Below are positions 22,401-29,330 of a DNA stretch of 64,000 bases, piece by piece. The notes beneath the pieces were generated by a model. That model did not search any database. It saw only the letters and a program-made list of their open reading frames with translations, and was not told the origin of the DNA. The stretch's first letter is position 1. Each line of letters starts with the position of its first letter. The stretch covers positions 675,001-739,000 of the forward strand of contig JAWWUD010000061.1 in assembly GCA_033964015.1 (NCBI GenBank), given 5' to 3'. Both the position numbers and the translations under genes were made by a program. The stretch comes from Scolanthus callimorphus. Taxonomy: Eukaryota; Cnidaria; Anthozoa; Actiniaria; Edwardsiidae.

Positions 22401-24525
22401 CGTATCTGGTCTGTGTATGTGGGTCATGGTCGTGTTAGGTCTGTGGATTCGGGTCATGGCCGTATCTGGTCTGTGTATGTGGATCATGGTCGTGTTAGGT
22501 CTGTGGATGTGGGTCATGGTCGTGCTAAGTCTGTGGATGTGGGTCATGGTCGTGTTAGGTCTTTGGATTCGGGTCATGGCCGTATCTGGTCTGTGTATGT
22601 GGGTCATGGTCGTGTTAGGTCTGTGGATTCGGGTCATGGCCGTATCTGGTCTGTGTATGTGGATCATGGTCGTGTTAGGTCTGTGGATGTGGATCATGGT
22701 CGTGCTAAGTCTGTGGATGTGGATCATGGTCGTGTTAGGTCTGTGGATGTGGGTCATGGTCGTGCTAAGTCTGTGGATGTGGATCATGGTCGTGTTAGGT
22801 CTGTGGATGTGGGTCATGGTCGTGCTAAGTCTGTGGATGTGGGTCATGGTCGTGTTAGGTCTGTGGATGTGGGTCATGGTCGTGCTAAGTCTGTGTATGT
22901 GGGTCATGGTCGTGTTAGGTCTGTGGATTCGGTCATGGCCGTATCTGGTCTGTGTATGTGGGTCATGGCCTGGTAAAATATTGGCCAATGATCAGACCTT
23001 ATCGTTACATCACCCATGGCAAGAAATTACAGTACGACGCACTAAATCAAGCAGTTTAGGGATGATGATGGCATCTTTAGTTTTAGTTTAAAGACGCCGT
23101 TTACAAGAGGAAAGTTTAACTTATAACCCTAATGCATGAATACTAGGATCAGATTCATTGCTAACACTTGATTACCTGAATCTTTCTCTTTACTCTTCAG
23201 AGGCATGCCCCAAGAACAATCCTTTGGCCTTACTATCGGGCGGTTGTTACCCTATATTCTCCCTGTCCTCGCAAGATGATGAATTCTACAAAGTGGGCTG
23301 GAAACCACTTGATCCTGGTACAGACAAAAATAACGTCAGTCTAGATGTCTGTCCTCTACACTGGCGATATCAAAGCGCCCTCTCGCTCGAAGGGTTACCG
23401 GTGTGGGCTGTGACAAATATATACCCTGGGGGAGGGTATGTGGCAGAACTTGGTTACTACACGGAAAAGGCGCTCCATGTTCTCAACCAGCTGCACACAC
23501 ATAGCTGGATAGATCATGGAACCAGAGCTATTCTCCTAGAATTCGTTGTCTATAATGCACAGAAGAATTTATTCAGCGCTATCACAATAGTTATCGAGTT
23601 TTTACCAAATGGTGGAATGATTCCTTATAGCAAAATAGACACCATGCAAATATATCGATACATTTCTCCCTATGCGTGGGTTCTCATTGCAACGGAACTC
23701 ATCATTGTCCTTGTGATAGTGTTCTTGCTGTATCAACTGCTGAAGAAAATTTACAGAGAAAGGAAAGAATTCTTCAGATTCTTCTGGAACTGGATAGACA
23801 TGTTTCAAGTTCTACTTGGCTTAATTTCAATAAGCCTGTATTTCGTTAAACTTAATAGCATCAATTCCACCATGGACAAGCTAAGGGAGAACCCCTTGGT
23901 GTTTGTGAACTTCCAATTGACTATTCTGTGGAACGACGTTGATGTGTGTCTAGTGGCTGGCGTGGTTTTCTTGACCACTGTAAAGTTCCTAAGGCTTTTG
24001 AAATACCAAGTATACATCAAGCTCCTTGATCATGTGTTTGCGAGATTCTCTAAAGACATGTCGTGGTTTATGTTGGAGTTTGTCATGTGGCTCATGCCTT
24101 TTGTTATGTTCGCGAACATTGTGTTTGGAACACAATTGGAAGACTTTCATTCAATCTTGTCATCCTTTCAATCCACCATCAATGCATTACTGGGAGCCAC
24201 ATATTTCCACGATTTGAACGACGTGGACCGAGTTATGGGACCTTTGCTATTTTCTGGGTTTAATCTACTTCTGGTGTTCATACTCATGAATATGTTCGTA
24301 TCAATTATTAACGCATCTTTTGAAAGGCCAGTTGATGACCAGTTTACAAGGGAAACAAACCCACAGTTACTGCTCTTCATTAGTGACAAAATACAAGCAA
24401 TTTTTGGAATGAATATCATAAAACCCTCAGGGTTGCCTATCAATCAGGATTCTGAAAGTGAGGCAAGTACACATACTTTCCTGGAGGAAAAATTATTGAT
24501 GAAGACAAGAAGGTCATACCTTTGA
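1..24525 (+). CDS. Polycystin-1-like receptor/channel protein, 11 exons, 5'-truncated
   Basis: Joining exons 1-1478, 1617-1923, 2191-2493, 3032-3235, 7435-7626, 7790-8032, 12584-13321, 16196-16432, 18590-19984, 20702-20879 and 23201-24525 gives 6,600 nt in one frame, about 2,199 residues plus stop, with GT..AG at every junction and matching phases. Domain order is PKD-type Ig-like repeats (about 1-240), REJ region (about 240-760), GAIN-like region, GPS at about 1140-1175 with HL/T, membrane segment 1, PLAT (about 1250-1365), membrane segments 2-6, TOP region, and a channel domain with five more segments: eleven in all, the polycystin-1 number. The family is known for large, often autoproteolysed membrane proteins that pair with TRPP channels in sensory or ciliary settings; which PKD1-like paralogue this is cannot be told. 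The N-terminus is upstream of the window. The C-terminus has an ambiguity at 24.46-24.53 kb, described separately. Confidence 0.93.
1617..1923 (+). CDS. PKD1-like exon B: REJ region
   Basis: The acceptor tttcag|C joins in phase 2 to give S-CKHNCRVRVNP, and the donor is CAG|gtaata, phase 0. The text is REJ-like: paired cysteines, SWSLFIKDSSSNKW, then LHYGRLFAVRLTVWE, the strand pattern that recurs in this domain. No membrane segment is present. Confidence 0.88.
2191..2493 (+). CDS. PKD1-like exon C: REJ region
   Basis: The acceptor gtgacag|TTT and donor AAG|gtcagt are both phase 0. The exon contains PPRGGFCEVTPNQGIAM followed by CTNWTIENEP and LYKFGY, a close match to the conserved REJ signature GG.C.v.P..G.a..T.F...C..W........Y.f. 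The real exon starts well upstream of the first ATG at 2254. Confidence 0.9.
2494..3031. other. Intron, nothing recognised
   Basis: This AT-rich intron between exons C and D shows no repeat structure, RNA gene or open frame. Confidence 0.6.
3032..3235 (+). CDS. PKD1-like exon D: end of REJ region
   Basis: The acceptor taacag|GTC and donor AGG|gtgagt are both phase 0. It codes for 68 residues, mostly helical and hydrophilic (VESATELVSGVLSLLNYEAF), as seen in the linker after REJ in polycystin-1-like proteins. The frame joins cleanly on both sides. Confidence 0.85.
3236..3838. other. Intron segment with degenerate CAAGGAT-type repeats
   Basis: AT-rich sequence. At 3727-3810 there are short degenerate words (CCCGCAGG, CCTGCAAGGATACCGC) like those forming the array at 59.28-59.79 kb. 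Nothing else is visible. Confidence 0.4.
3839..4471. mobile_element. 633-bp non-autonomous element with TTAA target duplication
   Basis: The ends are inverted repeats (AGCTGGACTGTCACG at the left, CGTGACAGTCCCGCT at the right), flanked on both sides by TTAA (3835-3838 and 4472-4475). TTAA target sites are used by piggyBac and Kolobok elements. It encloses a short open frame (4014-4268) ending WKLFKGYGIFTSDNDFAAHL, which resembles short motifs found beside zinc fingers in invertebrate transposon-derived proteins. No transposase is present. Confidence 0.7.
4585..4656 (-). tRNA. tRNA-Trp(CCA)-like sequence, probably a decayed gene or SINE head
   Basis: Read on the minus strand this is a 72-nt cloverleaf-like sequence. 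The D-arm is GTGGTGCAATGGTAGCGC, the anticodon arm CTGACTCCAGATCAG with CCA in the loop, and the T-arm GCGTGTTCAAGTGACGC. The D and anticodon arms match the usual animal tRNA-Trp. The acceptor stem has a C:C mismatch and two G:T pairs, and the T-stem has a G:G mismatch, so function is doubtful. A second, more decayed relative lies at about 9341-9402. Confidence 0.6.
4871..5755 (+). repeat. 35-bp tandem repeat, interrupted by a small insertion
   Basis: The unit is about 35 bp (AGTAAGATGTGCAGGGTTTG plus GGTTGGCTCAACACT), with roughly 17 copies from about 5160 to 5755 and one outlying copy at 4871-4914. The outlier is split from the rest by an insertion of about 230 bp whose ends are inverted (CCGGTGCACACTAGCGACAT on the left and ATGTCACAGGTGTGCATC on the right). 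The array therefore predates that insertion. Confidence 0.9.
5756..7434. other. Intron with simple repeats and a 62-codon open frame of unknown origin
   Basis: CAATCAAT repeats lie at 5750-5768 and GATTATTT-type repeats at 6470-6500. The 6510-6600 stretch is partly self-complementary around AATATCAGGCGAGTTTGGTC. An ATG frame at 6638-6826 has a hydrophobic C-terminal helix (IYFMIISVALFLILAGFL). Nothing was recognised with confidence. Confidence 0.4.
7435..7626 (+). CDS. PKD1-like exon E: helical linker before GAIN
   Basis: The acceptor atttgtag|GCC and donor CAG|gtagag are both phase 0. It encodes 64 residues rich in predicted helix (LEEMAHVLINKSLEDTGI). It follows a 4.2-kb intron holding a TTAA element, a tRNA-like sequence and a 35-bp tandem repeat. 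Confidence 0.85.
7790..8032 (+). CDS. PKD1-like exon F: start of GAIN-like region
   Basis: The acceptor ttttcag|TGC and donor CAG|gtaaac are both phase 0. It encodes 81 residues ending in the beta-strand-rich AAVLLPTGYHTRIDIQ, as in the N-terminal part of GAIN domains of polycystin-1-like proteins. The short 163-bp intron before it holds nothing recognisable. Confidence 0.85.
8400..8620. repeat. Palindromic element built on TTCAAC/GTTGAA words
   Basis: The segment from CCAAGCCAAATCAACATTAG to the TTCAAAATTTAAGC region contains many TTCAAC/GTTGAA inverted pairs (CATTCAACATGTGTTGAACG, GTTCAACAATGTTGAATT). It could fold on itself like a short MITE. No clear target duplication was found. Confidence 0.45.
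8690..8926. mobile_element. Fold-back MITE of about 237 bp
   Basis: The two halves are inverted copies: GGGTTGAAACTCCCTTT at 8691 pairs with AAGGGAGTTTCAACC at 8911. Matching inner words are TATATGCGCACGCATATCGA/TCGATAGGCGTGTGCATATA and CCGCTGATGTTAT/ACATCAGCGG. No coding capacity. Confidence 0.65.
9341..9402 (-). tRNA. tRNA-Trp-derived relic (5' two-thirds)
   Basis: On the minus strand GGCTCCGTGGCGCAATGGTA starts a tRNA-Trp-like D-arm, followed by an anticodon arm with CCA (GACTCCAGGTC). The T-arm region (GCGGGGTCATGC) no longer forms a normal stem or TTC loop. This is therefore a pseudogene or the head of a SINE; an A/T-rich stretch follows 3'. Confidence 0.5.
10152..10712 (-). CDS. Harbinger accessory protein (Myb/SANT-like role), 186 aa
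   Basis: It is divergent from the transposase and lies inside the same TIRs. It begins MNQEMCVKVGENEKRLVLNA and contains GHGGWNAVYSTLKENIEQL, which could be a trihelix/Myb-like fold. An acidic serine run (SSSSDDEG) and a basic patch (PPRRKKTKT) that may be a nuclear signal follow, then a C-terminal helix with heptad spacing. Harbinger elements encode a second, DNA-binding protein that helps the transposase enter the nucleus and find the TIRs; assignment here rests on position and composition, not a strong motif. The frame is intact. Confidence 0.7.
   Translation of the reverse strand: MNQEMCVKVGENEKRLVLNAYTQSGHGGWNAVYSTLKENIEQLPLNSRVVDYYLATRETACIRRMQRIVREETKQVAITQPRRQDQGESSSAELARNVASQMRYAKKRTPEERKEEKFAHFENSSSSDDEGALAVVEPPRRKKTKTVREATMAAQTAHTEMCKKAMESMDVMSRVLEKLYRKIDEL
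10886..12097 (+). pseudogene. Harbinger (HARBI1-like) DDE transposase with in-frame nonsense codon
   Basis: The frame from 10886 (a second Met at 10946 is also plausible) runs 335 codons to TAA at 11891-11893. The same frame then stays open to TAG at 12095-12097. Catalytic motifs visible are NAVGCIDVTPHE (first Asp, around 11575-11610) and LLADKGYPDG (second Asp, around 11818). The third acidic residue, in RVKVEHIFKHLK at about 11950, lies after the stop. The truncated product would therefore lack the catalytic Glu and the copy is probably inactive unless the stop is read through or is a base-call error. Family known: nuclease superfamily 4, domesticated in animals as HARBI1. Confidence 0.9.
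12584..13321 (+). CDS. PKD1-like exon G: GAIN-like region up to the GPS
   Basis: The acceptor tttttcag|ATG and donor AAG|gtatgt are both phase 0. The 246 residues have the GAIN pattern: IINLKLTDPNG, ENIELSF, and repeated HFGLYYVGIKY-type strands. The exon ends in the first half of the GPS, GCRYWDLASNTWTTKGCK, containing C, W and the second C. A basic stretch (RQRRDCERSGRSKRSC) lies about 60 residues before the GPS and could be a second protease site. Confidence 0.9.
13322..16195. other. Intron with hairpin elements at 15704-15826 and 15887-16023
   Basis: Most of this 2.9-kb intron shows nothing recognisable. At 15704-15826 an inverted pair (ATTTCAAATCCTCC...GGACTGGACC with GGTCCAGTCC...GGATTTGAAAT) forms a hairpin. 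At 15887-16023 the sequence is bounded by GGGGCCGGTTCATGAA and TTCCAGGAACCGGCCCC, with inner GGATAAACG/CGTTTATCC pairs, typical of a short MITE. Confidence 0.6.
16196..16432 (+). CDS. PKD1-like exon H: GPS cleavage site and first membrane segment
   Basis: The acceptor ccctag|GTC and donor CAT|gtaagc are both phase 0. It completes the GPS with CSCDHLTSFGGSFF; HL/T, with T encoded at 16250-16252, is the canonical autocleavage triad in adhesion GPCRs and polycystin-1. A hydrophobic segment follows (IIVTMCLVFGVFLLVLVW), then positive residues, fitting membrane segment 1. Confidence 0.92.
16793..17130 (+). repeat. 48-bp tandem repeat, seven copies
   Basis: The unit begins TTTAATGTACGAGGTTGC and ends TCATGTCTCGGAAC, and repeats every 48 bp. 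Later copies change TACGAGG to TACCAGG and CATGTCT to CATTTCT in order, showing stepwise expansion. Because 48 is divisible by 3, several frames on both strands stay open; these are not genes. Confidence 0.92.
17340..17965 (-). mobile_element. LINE 3' end fragment (minus strand)
   Basis: The minus-strand frame (17965 to 17536) reads HSYNTRSSTSNKFYIKKSR, then FSRIGAKIWNELPNSLRE and FKKKLHAALI. This is the typical C-terminus of CR1/L2/jockey-group non-LTR reverse transcriptase ORFs. It is 5'-truncated at a junction of about 17955-17965. The A/T-rich stretch down to about 17340 is probably its 3' UTR. Confidence 0.8.
17955..18340 (+). mobile_element. LINE 3' end fragment (plus strand) with AATTG tail
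   Basis: The plus-strand frame reads RYALRSHACRTNITKFTILF then QGPNIWNSLPRSI and VLRKELTKFL, the conserved end of a CR1/L2-like ORF2. It ends in an (AATTG)n microsatellite at about 18313-18337, a tail type used by such LINEs instead of poly(A). It abuts the oppositely oriented fragment with no gap, so the two are joined at their truncated 5' ends. Confidence 0.82.
18590..19984 (+). CDS. PKD1-like exon I: PLAT domain and membrane segments 2-6
   Basis: The acceptor ttcacag|ACT and donor GTT|gtaagt are both phase 0; the exon codes for 465 residues. The first 115 form a PLAT/LH2 domain: YLVTINTSQRRDAGTTANVF, then FTRGSQIQTTV, WHDNSGVSPAWFLDDVII and WVFVCDRWI. Hydrophobic segments then lie near CCCCLSLLLCTMVS, LIIGFQSGIIVFPVNLLLVAL, FSWFLFFISSAVSAIVTIMY, VKVAAVAAFVAFIV and IVFYFAFLLLIMAYAY. 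A charged cytoplasmic loop rich in K/R separates the last two. Confidence 0.93.
19985..20701. other. Intron, nothing recognised
   Basis: No repeat, RNA gene or supported coding frame is visible between polycystin exons I and J. Confidence 0.55.
20702..20879 (+). CDS. PKD1-like exon J: start of TOP (polycystin) extracellular domain
   Basis: The acceptor tctcgcag|GGT is phase 0 and the donor AAG|gtacga phase 1. It encodes DQFWSWLSKQVILDVLF, WYNGQSAG and MARLRQLRVKE, the conserved polycystin order (FW.WL, WYN, G..RLRQLRV). The 30-bp satellite begins about 125 bp after its donor. Confidence 0.92.
21004..22976 (+). repeat. 30-bp satellite array, about 65 units, with higher-order periods
   Basis: The unit is CTGTGGATGTGGGTCATGGT followed by CGTGCTAAGT. 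Two main subtypes (GTGCTAAGT and GTGTTAGGT) alternate, and GGATTCGGGTCATGGCCGTA is a third. Marker variants recur at fixed spacing: CTGTCGATGT at 21481 and 21811 (330 bp, 11 units), and CTTTGGATTCGG at 22321 and 22561 (240 bp, 8 units). Blocks of 8-11 units have therefore been copied as wholes. One unit near 22921 is 1 bp short. It fills most of the intron between polycystin exons J and K. Confidence 0.95.
23201..24525 (+). CDS. PKD1-like exon K: TOP domain remainder and polycystin channel domain
   Basis: The acceptor cttcag|AG is phase 1 and regenerates E-ACPKNN. The exon finishes the TOP domain (YKVGWKPLD, YPGGGYVAELGY, WIDHGTRAILLEFVVYNAQ) and then has five membrane segments: YAWVLIATELIIVLVIVFLL, WIDMFQVLLGLISISLYFV, VCLVAGVVFLTTVKFLRLL, MLEFVMWLMPFVMFANIVFG and a last one ending ILMNMFVSIINASFE. 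The final motif matches the conserved end of the pore helix/S6 in polycystins. In this frame the stop is at 24523-24525. Confidence 0.92.
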
Positions 24526-24776
24526 AACATCCCAAGAGAGGGAACTCGACACGGAAAAGTACATTCAAATGGGAGTCTAAAGAGTTAAGGGCAAAAACAA
24601 AACCACTCATAGTCCAAGAGAAAATGGGCAGTTTTTATAACTATGTTTCGAGGATTCTTTTGTTGGATGAGATTGAGGACACGTTATTTGATATGGTGCT
24701 TTTAAGAAGAGGGGATGGTCCACTGCAGAGGCGCTTCAATAAAATCATTCATGTGGCACCCTTAATAATCAGCTAG
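24526..24776 (+). other. Possible out-of-frame continuation of the PKD1-like C-terminus
   Basis: Directly after the stop codon another forward frame, offset from the polycystin frame and open from about 24462, runs to a stop at 24776. Its composition looks coding: SFYNYVSRILLLDEIEDTLF and MVLLRRGDGPLQRRFNKIIH, charged and helical. It may be the real C-terminal tail, reached by a short unrecognised intron (for example a GC-AG donor at gag|gcaagt near 24463) or after a frameshift. It may equally be 3' UTR with a chance open frame. I could not find an acceptor that restores phase convincingly. Confidence 0.35.
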
Positions 24777-25559
24777 TCAGAGCACAGGACACCCACCAGA
24801 TAAAGGTTACTGCACAACACCTTCGAGGCACTCACCAGATCAAAGAGAAGTGACACGAAAATCGGACGAATCTACAGACAACCGTGTCGGGGATTTTTGA
24901 TAGTTAATCCAATTGTTTGAGTTGTGGTAAATCTACTGACGCAAAAAAGCAAAAAAGAGATTGCTGTAGACGCCGGGCTTTTTAAAATATCGAAAAAGCC
25001 AGGCACTGTTTTCCAGATTGCAGATTATTCTAAATGTTGTTAAGGTTACGTAATTCGTTTATTAGTCCTCCTTATCAATCACACACCAAACCATATTATC
25101 ACGTTTAGCGAACGGAAACGTCACAACAGATTTTTGGTGACGTTGAGAGGGAGGATGATGGCGGGGCACTCCCGTCGTATTTTCCAGGGGTCAAGTCGGC
25201 TGGTATTTTAAGGGGTTCTTTGAACGAAAACGGGGGCTATGAAGTATTTTTGAGCGGTGGAAATTAGGTGGAAATTATCTTTAGGTTTTTCTGGCAACAT
25301 GCTTTTTAGGGTAGAAATACCAATTTTACCTTGAAGTCCGTGGTGTTCGATCTCATTAAAAAAAAAAACGAGAAAGCCGTTGCGAAACAACACGATCAAG
25401 TTAATTCATAAATCAAATGCTTGTGCTATAGTTAATTGTGTATTGATCAAATTCTTTCGTTTGGTAAAAGTTGCACTTGTTTCTATGCTAATTTATAATT
25501 TCATTCCAACACCAAGAATTTAGACTAGCTGTTGCCATTGGAAAATTGAGATATTCGTA

Positions 25560-25985
25560 ACCCTATTATAGGAAATAAACGCTTTCAACGGCCGAAAACG
25601 GATACTTTTTGCTATACGGCTATCGTCCACACTACAACGCCCAAACGATCACCGAAAACGGATCAATCCGAAAACGCTCTCCAGAGTGGAGCGATTTGAA
25701 AACGGAGCTATTTGAAAACGCTGTTTTCTAGTGTGGACGGGTGAAAACGATGCTATCTGAAAACGATGGCGTCACCACAGCAAACCCGACCAATTTCGCG
25801 GGCTTACAGATCGAAATGCGCATGCGTTGAGCTTATTTAACAATGTACACTGTATGCATAAGAGCGTTTTCGTACGGATCCACGTTGTAGTGTGGACGGG
25901 CGAAAGTGTGGACGCAGATCTTTTTCAAAACAGAGCAAAAAGTATCCGTTTTCGTTTGAAAACGGTGTAGTGTGGACATGGTCTA
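25560..25985. mobile_element. MITE-like repeat with GAAAACGGA/GTGTGGACG words (copy 1)
   Basis: This block is full of TCCGTTTTC/GAAAACGGA and TAGTGTGGACG/CGTCCACACTA inverted pairs. Its right end is GAAAACGGTGTAGTGTGGAC. A related copy in the opposite orientation lies at about 43380-43621, sharing GCAAACCCGACC/GGTCGGGTTTGC and CGTTTTCAGATAGCATCG. No coding capacity. Confidence 0.75.
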
Positions 25986-26339
25986 AATTAACGCGAACGA
26001 GGGAAGAATTACTTTAAAATAAAGAAAATTAACGCGAAAAGGGGCTGAATATTTCAAATCAAGGAAATTAACGCAATTGAAAAAGACAGCAGAAAGTTAC
26101 ATTTCAATCTACAATCGATCACGCACAAATTTACGTAGAAATAGTGCAATCGAATTTATCATAAGAACAAAATCGACCGTCTAGTTTGATATTTGTGATC
26201 TAGTAATAGTAAATTTTTCCATCTTGTCGATCTGGAGTATAACTCATAGAAATTAATGCGCCATAAATTAACGTTTAGCTTAATTAATGATGTGGAAATG
26301 AAGGAAATTCCCGCGACCTATAAAAGTAACGCGATTTTT

Positions 26340-26760
26340 AAACCGTGGATACGCGTATCGTCTCGAGTTACTGGTGGGGGGCCAAATGTCACTCGCTCGA
26401 TCATAATTCAAGTGTTAGCTCGACAGGAAAAGAATTATATCTCAAAAACGGAACATCGCTAGGTGACCAAACTAGGATAAAGTTATCTCCGTGGCAAGGG
26501 TGGTGGTCCAGCACCATGGCCTGGCATTATCGATGACGTCATCAAAACTACAAAATTCATATCTCCAGAAGGGAACATTGCTAGACGACTAAACTTGGAT
26601 AAAGCTATCTTCGAGGCAAGCGGGTGCAACACCAAAGTCACATGACATGACGTCATCGATGACGTCATCAAAACTAGAAACATTGTTATCTCGAGAGAAG
26701 GAAAAATCGCAGCGCTCACAATTCTGGAGTGGGTTTCAGATGCAAGGTGCACGATCTACT
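26340..26760. repeat. Tandem units of about 110 bp carrying paired TGACGTCA
   Basis: Successive units contain a GATGACGTCATC core (ATCGATGACGTCATCAAAAC, then ATGACGTCATCGATGACGTC), followed by TATCTC..GAAGG, AC.AAACT.GGATAAAG and GGCAAG..GGTG. The units resemble, in reverse, those at 53030-53340. TGACGTCA is the cAMP-response-element consensus bound by CREB/ATF factors; any function here is unproven. Confidence 0.7.
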
Positions 26761-28417
26761 GCCACAAGACATCGCGGTGCTTTGATTTAAAATTCGCGTT
26801 ATTAAATGAAGCGTTAATTAACAAATTTCCAGGGTTTTACAGTGGTATGTACTCTTATTTCCCACGATTTACGTCATCATCATGGTCAAAATGTTGTGGA
26901 CTCACGAGCCGCAGGCGCGTCGTGCGTGACGTGCTGCGTGACATGCTGATGTAAGCAGAGTGGTGTGGACTCTTATTTACCACGGCACATTGGCCAATCA
27001 GAACGTGAGATAACTAACAGTTGTGGTAAAATTTCCTATGATAAACAAAAGATTCAAAATACGTCGAGCCGTTTTAGAAATGTAGAGGCCAAATACGTCT
27101 TGATGCATTTTAGAATTGCTTGTGAAACATTTTAGAATTGCTTGTGTCTTTCATGTTAGGATTGAATATGTACGTTAGTTTTATTTGCAGGTTATGAAAT
27201 ATGCTTTATATTTCAATTTGCATATCATATAATATAATATAATATATACATGCCTGTAATTTAATTTATAATGTTTTGCAACTAAATACATATTGTTTGT
27301 GTAGCAGTGGCCACTACTGTCATCTTCGGATGTTTATTCTGTAGACATTAACATTAAAAAGACGAATTTCGTGAGAAAGATGATCAACGCGAGTGCTCGT
27401 GTGAGGGACTTGTTTTTCATGACTTGTGCCGTCGTTTCTCAATAGGCCTTGACCGTCTTTGTCATGAAATCCATTTAGATGTTCGTTGGAGGGCTTGAGT
27501 ACACATCCACATAATAAGCACAATAAAAAGTATATTTCTTTGGAATAAATTTGTCACCTTCAATATTTTTAATAGCATCAGTCATCCCTAGACGACCACT
27601 TGGTCTTTGTGTGGAGGTTTTGTTGTGGAATTAGACGAGTATCAGATATCAGGAGCATTAACTAGAAAGAAAAAGAGCCAGCATGCAATAACAAACCTTT
27701 TCGATTTTTTAACGCATTCTTGAGGCAACTCGTTTTATCGCATTTTTTTATATGACTCTCCTTTAGTCAGTTCAGTAACAGCTCTCGTCTCCTTATAGCT
27801 GCCTCGAATGTGAGTGTGTTGTGGTCAACAATGTCAACACGAGAGCATTTTACAAATGCACGAAACCCTATGAATGACCTTATTGGACTCGGGACCCAGA
27901 TTTGAAAAAAGTTATAACATTCCCTTCTACTATGTATAATAACAATCTGAAGCATTTTCGAAAATATCATTTCTTAGTAGAAAGCTACAAAAAGGGTGCA
28001 GTTGAAGCACCACTAGAGTTCCACTCAGATTTCATGGAAAGCAAGAAATGCGTGCCTCGCTAACTAAACCGACAAGGAGCTTATACCTTGAATACATATC
28101 ACAAAATGATCACCTCCTCAACCTCTTTAGAGTTTGAAGCAATGTTTATTATTCATAGAGCTCTTTTTTTCTAGAAATCACTTCCTCTCAATGTTCATTC
28201 AATACAATCAACATTTTCTCAGCAAAACGGCGCTCGCACAAAACATGTTTCCGTGAGAACTGTCCCAACAAAAACAAGAATAATATTATTTGTTTTGTTA
28301 CTGGATTAAGTGACAAAGGGTAGTGACACCTTTGACTTTCCTGGTCGTTGTGTTAGTCTATAGGTCATTAGAGTACCTGGTATACATAAAGACCTACTCG
28401 AGACTAAACCAAACAGA

Positions 28418-29330
28418 ATGGGAACTCGAGCACCTTTTCGTGGTATGCTGTCCTGGATCACCTATCAAGTTATTGCGTTTGCTTTTAGACTTGGAGCTTT
28501 CCTAAAACGCTTCAAAATTATGCATTCTCTATTAATGCAGACTTTTGACTTGCTGTCAGGCTCAAACCTCTCTCCTGTTATGTACTGGAGAAGTCTATTC
28601 GGGCCAGAAATGCTTGAAAACGTTTGGCGAAGCATTGCAATTGACCTCAACAAAAAAGCTAAGCTTGGCGAGAAGGCGTACAACTCTCCAGTAGTTGCTT
28701 TGCAAGATTGTGCATTTCATCGTTTGTTAGATTTCGCCCGAGGCACCAGGCCCCTAGTCGTGAACTTTGGCAGCTGTACGTGCCCTATTTTCATGGATAA
28801 ATTGAACGAATACAAGGACTTGATATCTCGCTTTAACGATGTAGCAGACTTTGTTCTCGTTTACATAGAAGAGGCGCATCCTATCGATGGCTGGGCTTTC
28901 GACGATGTAAGTGAAATATCAATATCCAATTTTAGCACGTAGATAAGGTTCGATAAGGTGCAACGCTTGGTCTACTTTTGTGAAGGAAAATGGGTAGCGA
29001 TGGATCACAGAAAGCTTTCTTTTTGTCGTCTCAGTAAGTAAACTCACAAATGTCTGACTTTTTTATTTTCAGAACAACAACAACATCCGAAGTCACCGCA
29101 CACAAAAGGAGCGCTGTTTAGCAGCTAATGTCCTGTCTACCCATAATGCTCCCTGCCCCGTGCTTGTGGACTCCATGTTGGATGCCGCTAACATCGCGTA
29201 TGGCGCCATGCCAATCAGACTATACGTTATACAGCACGGTCACGTGGTCTACCAGGGAGGGGCTGGACCTGTGGGGTACAGCATGAGAGACTTGGGTGAA
29301 TGGCTGTCGACTAGCACGAGAAGAAAATGA
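28418..29330 (+). CDS. DIO: Iodothyronine deiodinase-like protein, copy 1 (Cys form)
   Basis: Exon 1 is 28418-28906 and exon 2 is 29073-29330, joined phase 0 across GAT|gtaagt and ttttcag|AAC, giving 248 residues. Deiodinases are thioredoxin-fold, membrane-anchored enzymes that remove iodine from thyroid hormones. The ATG has a strong context (A at -3, G at +4). A hydrophobic anchor (ITYQVIAFAFRLGAFL) is followed by the deiodinase core: FHRLLDFARGTRPLVVNFGS, CTCPIFMDKL, and the conserved IEEAHPIDGW with its His. The active-site residue that is Sec in vertebrates (SCTU) is Cys here (TGC at about 28779). Exon 2 gives CPVLVDSMLDAANIAYGAMP and RLYVIQHGHVVYQGGAGP. Whether the enzyme acts on iodothyronines or another substrate is unknown. 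Confidence 0.9.

Larger units (their letters stand above)
24777..28417. other. Interval between the PKD1-like gene and deiodinase copy 1
   Basis: Apart from the two repeats listed separately (25.56-25.99 and 26.34-26.76 kb) I see no supported gene. It holds A/T-rich sequence with short TATAATATAATATA runs near 27230. The 28.0-28.4 kb part should contain the deiodinase promoter, but no clear TATA box or other element stands out. Confidence 0.5.

Noticed and set aside
21004..22976. Possible CRISPR-like array
   Set aside because: The 30-bp units are directly adjacent without unique spacers, and the DNA is animal.
20886..23091. Open frames of about 700 codons on both strands (WMWVMVVLSL and HIHRPNTTMT repeats)
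   Set aside because: They are products of a 30-bp tandem repeat whose length is divisible by 3, so several frames are open at once. There is no start context, no domain, and the array lies inside an intron of the polycystin gene.
28323..28505. Alternative deiodinase start with a hydrophobic leader (MTPLTFLVVVLVYRSLEYLV)
   Set aside because: It is in a different frame from the deiodinase exon and no splice pair joins them. The ATG at 28418 has a strong context and its own anchor.
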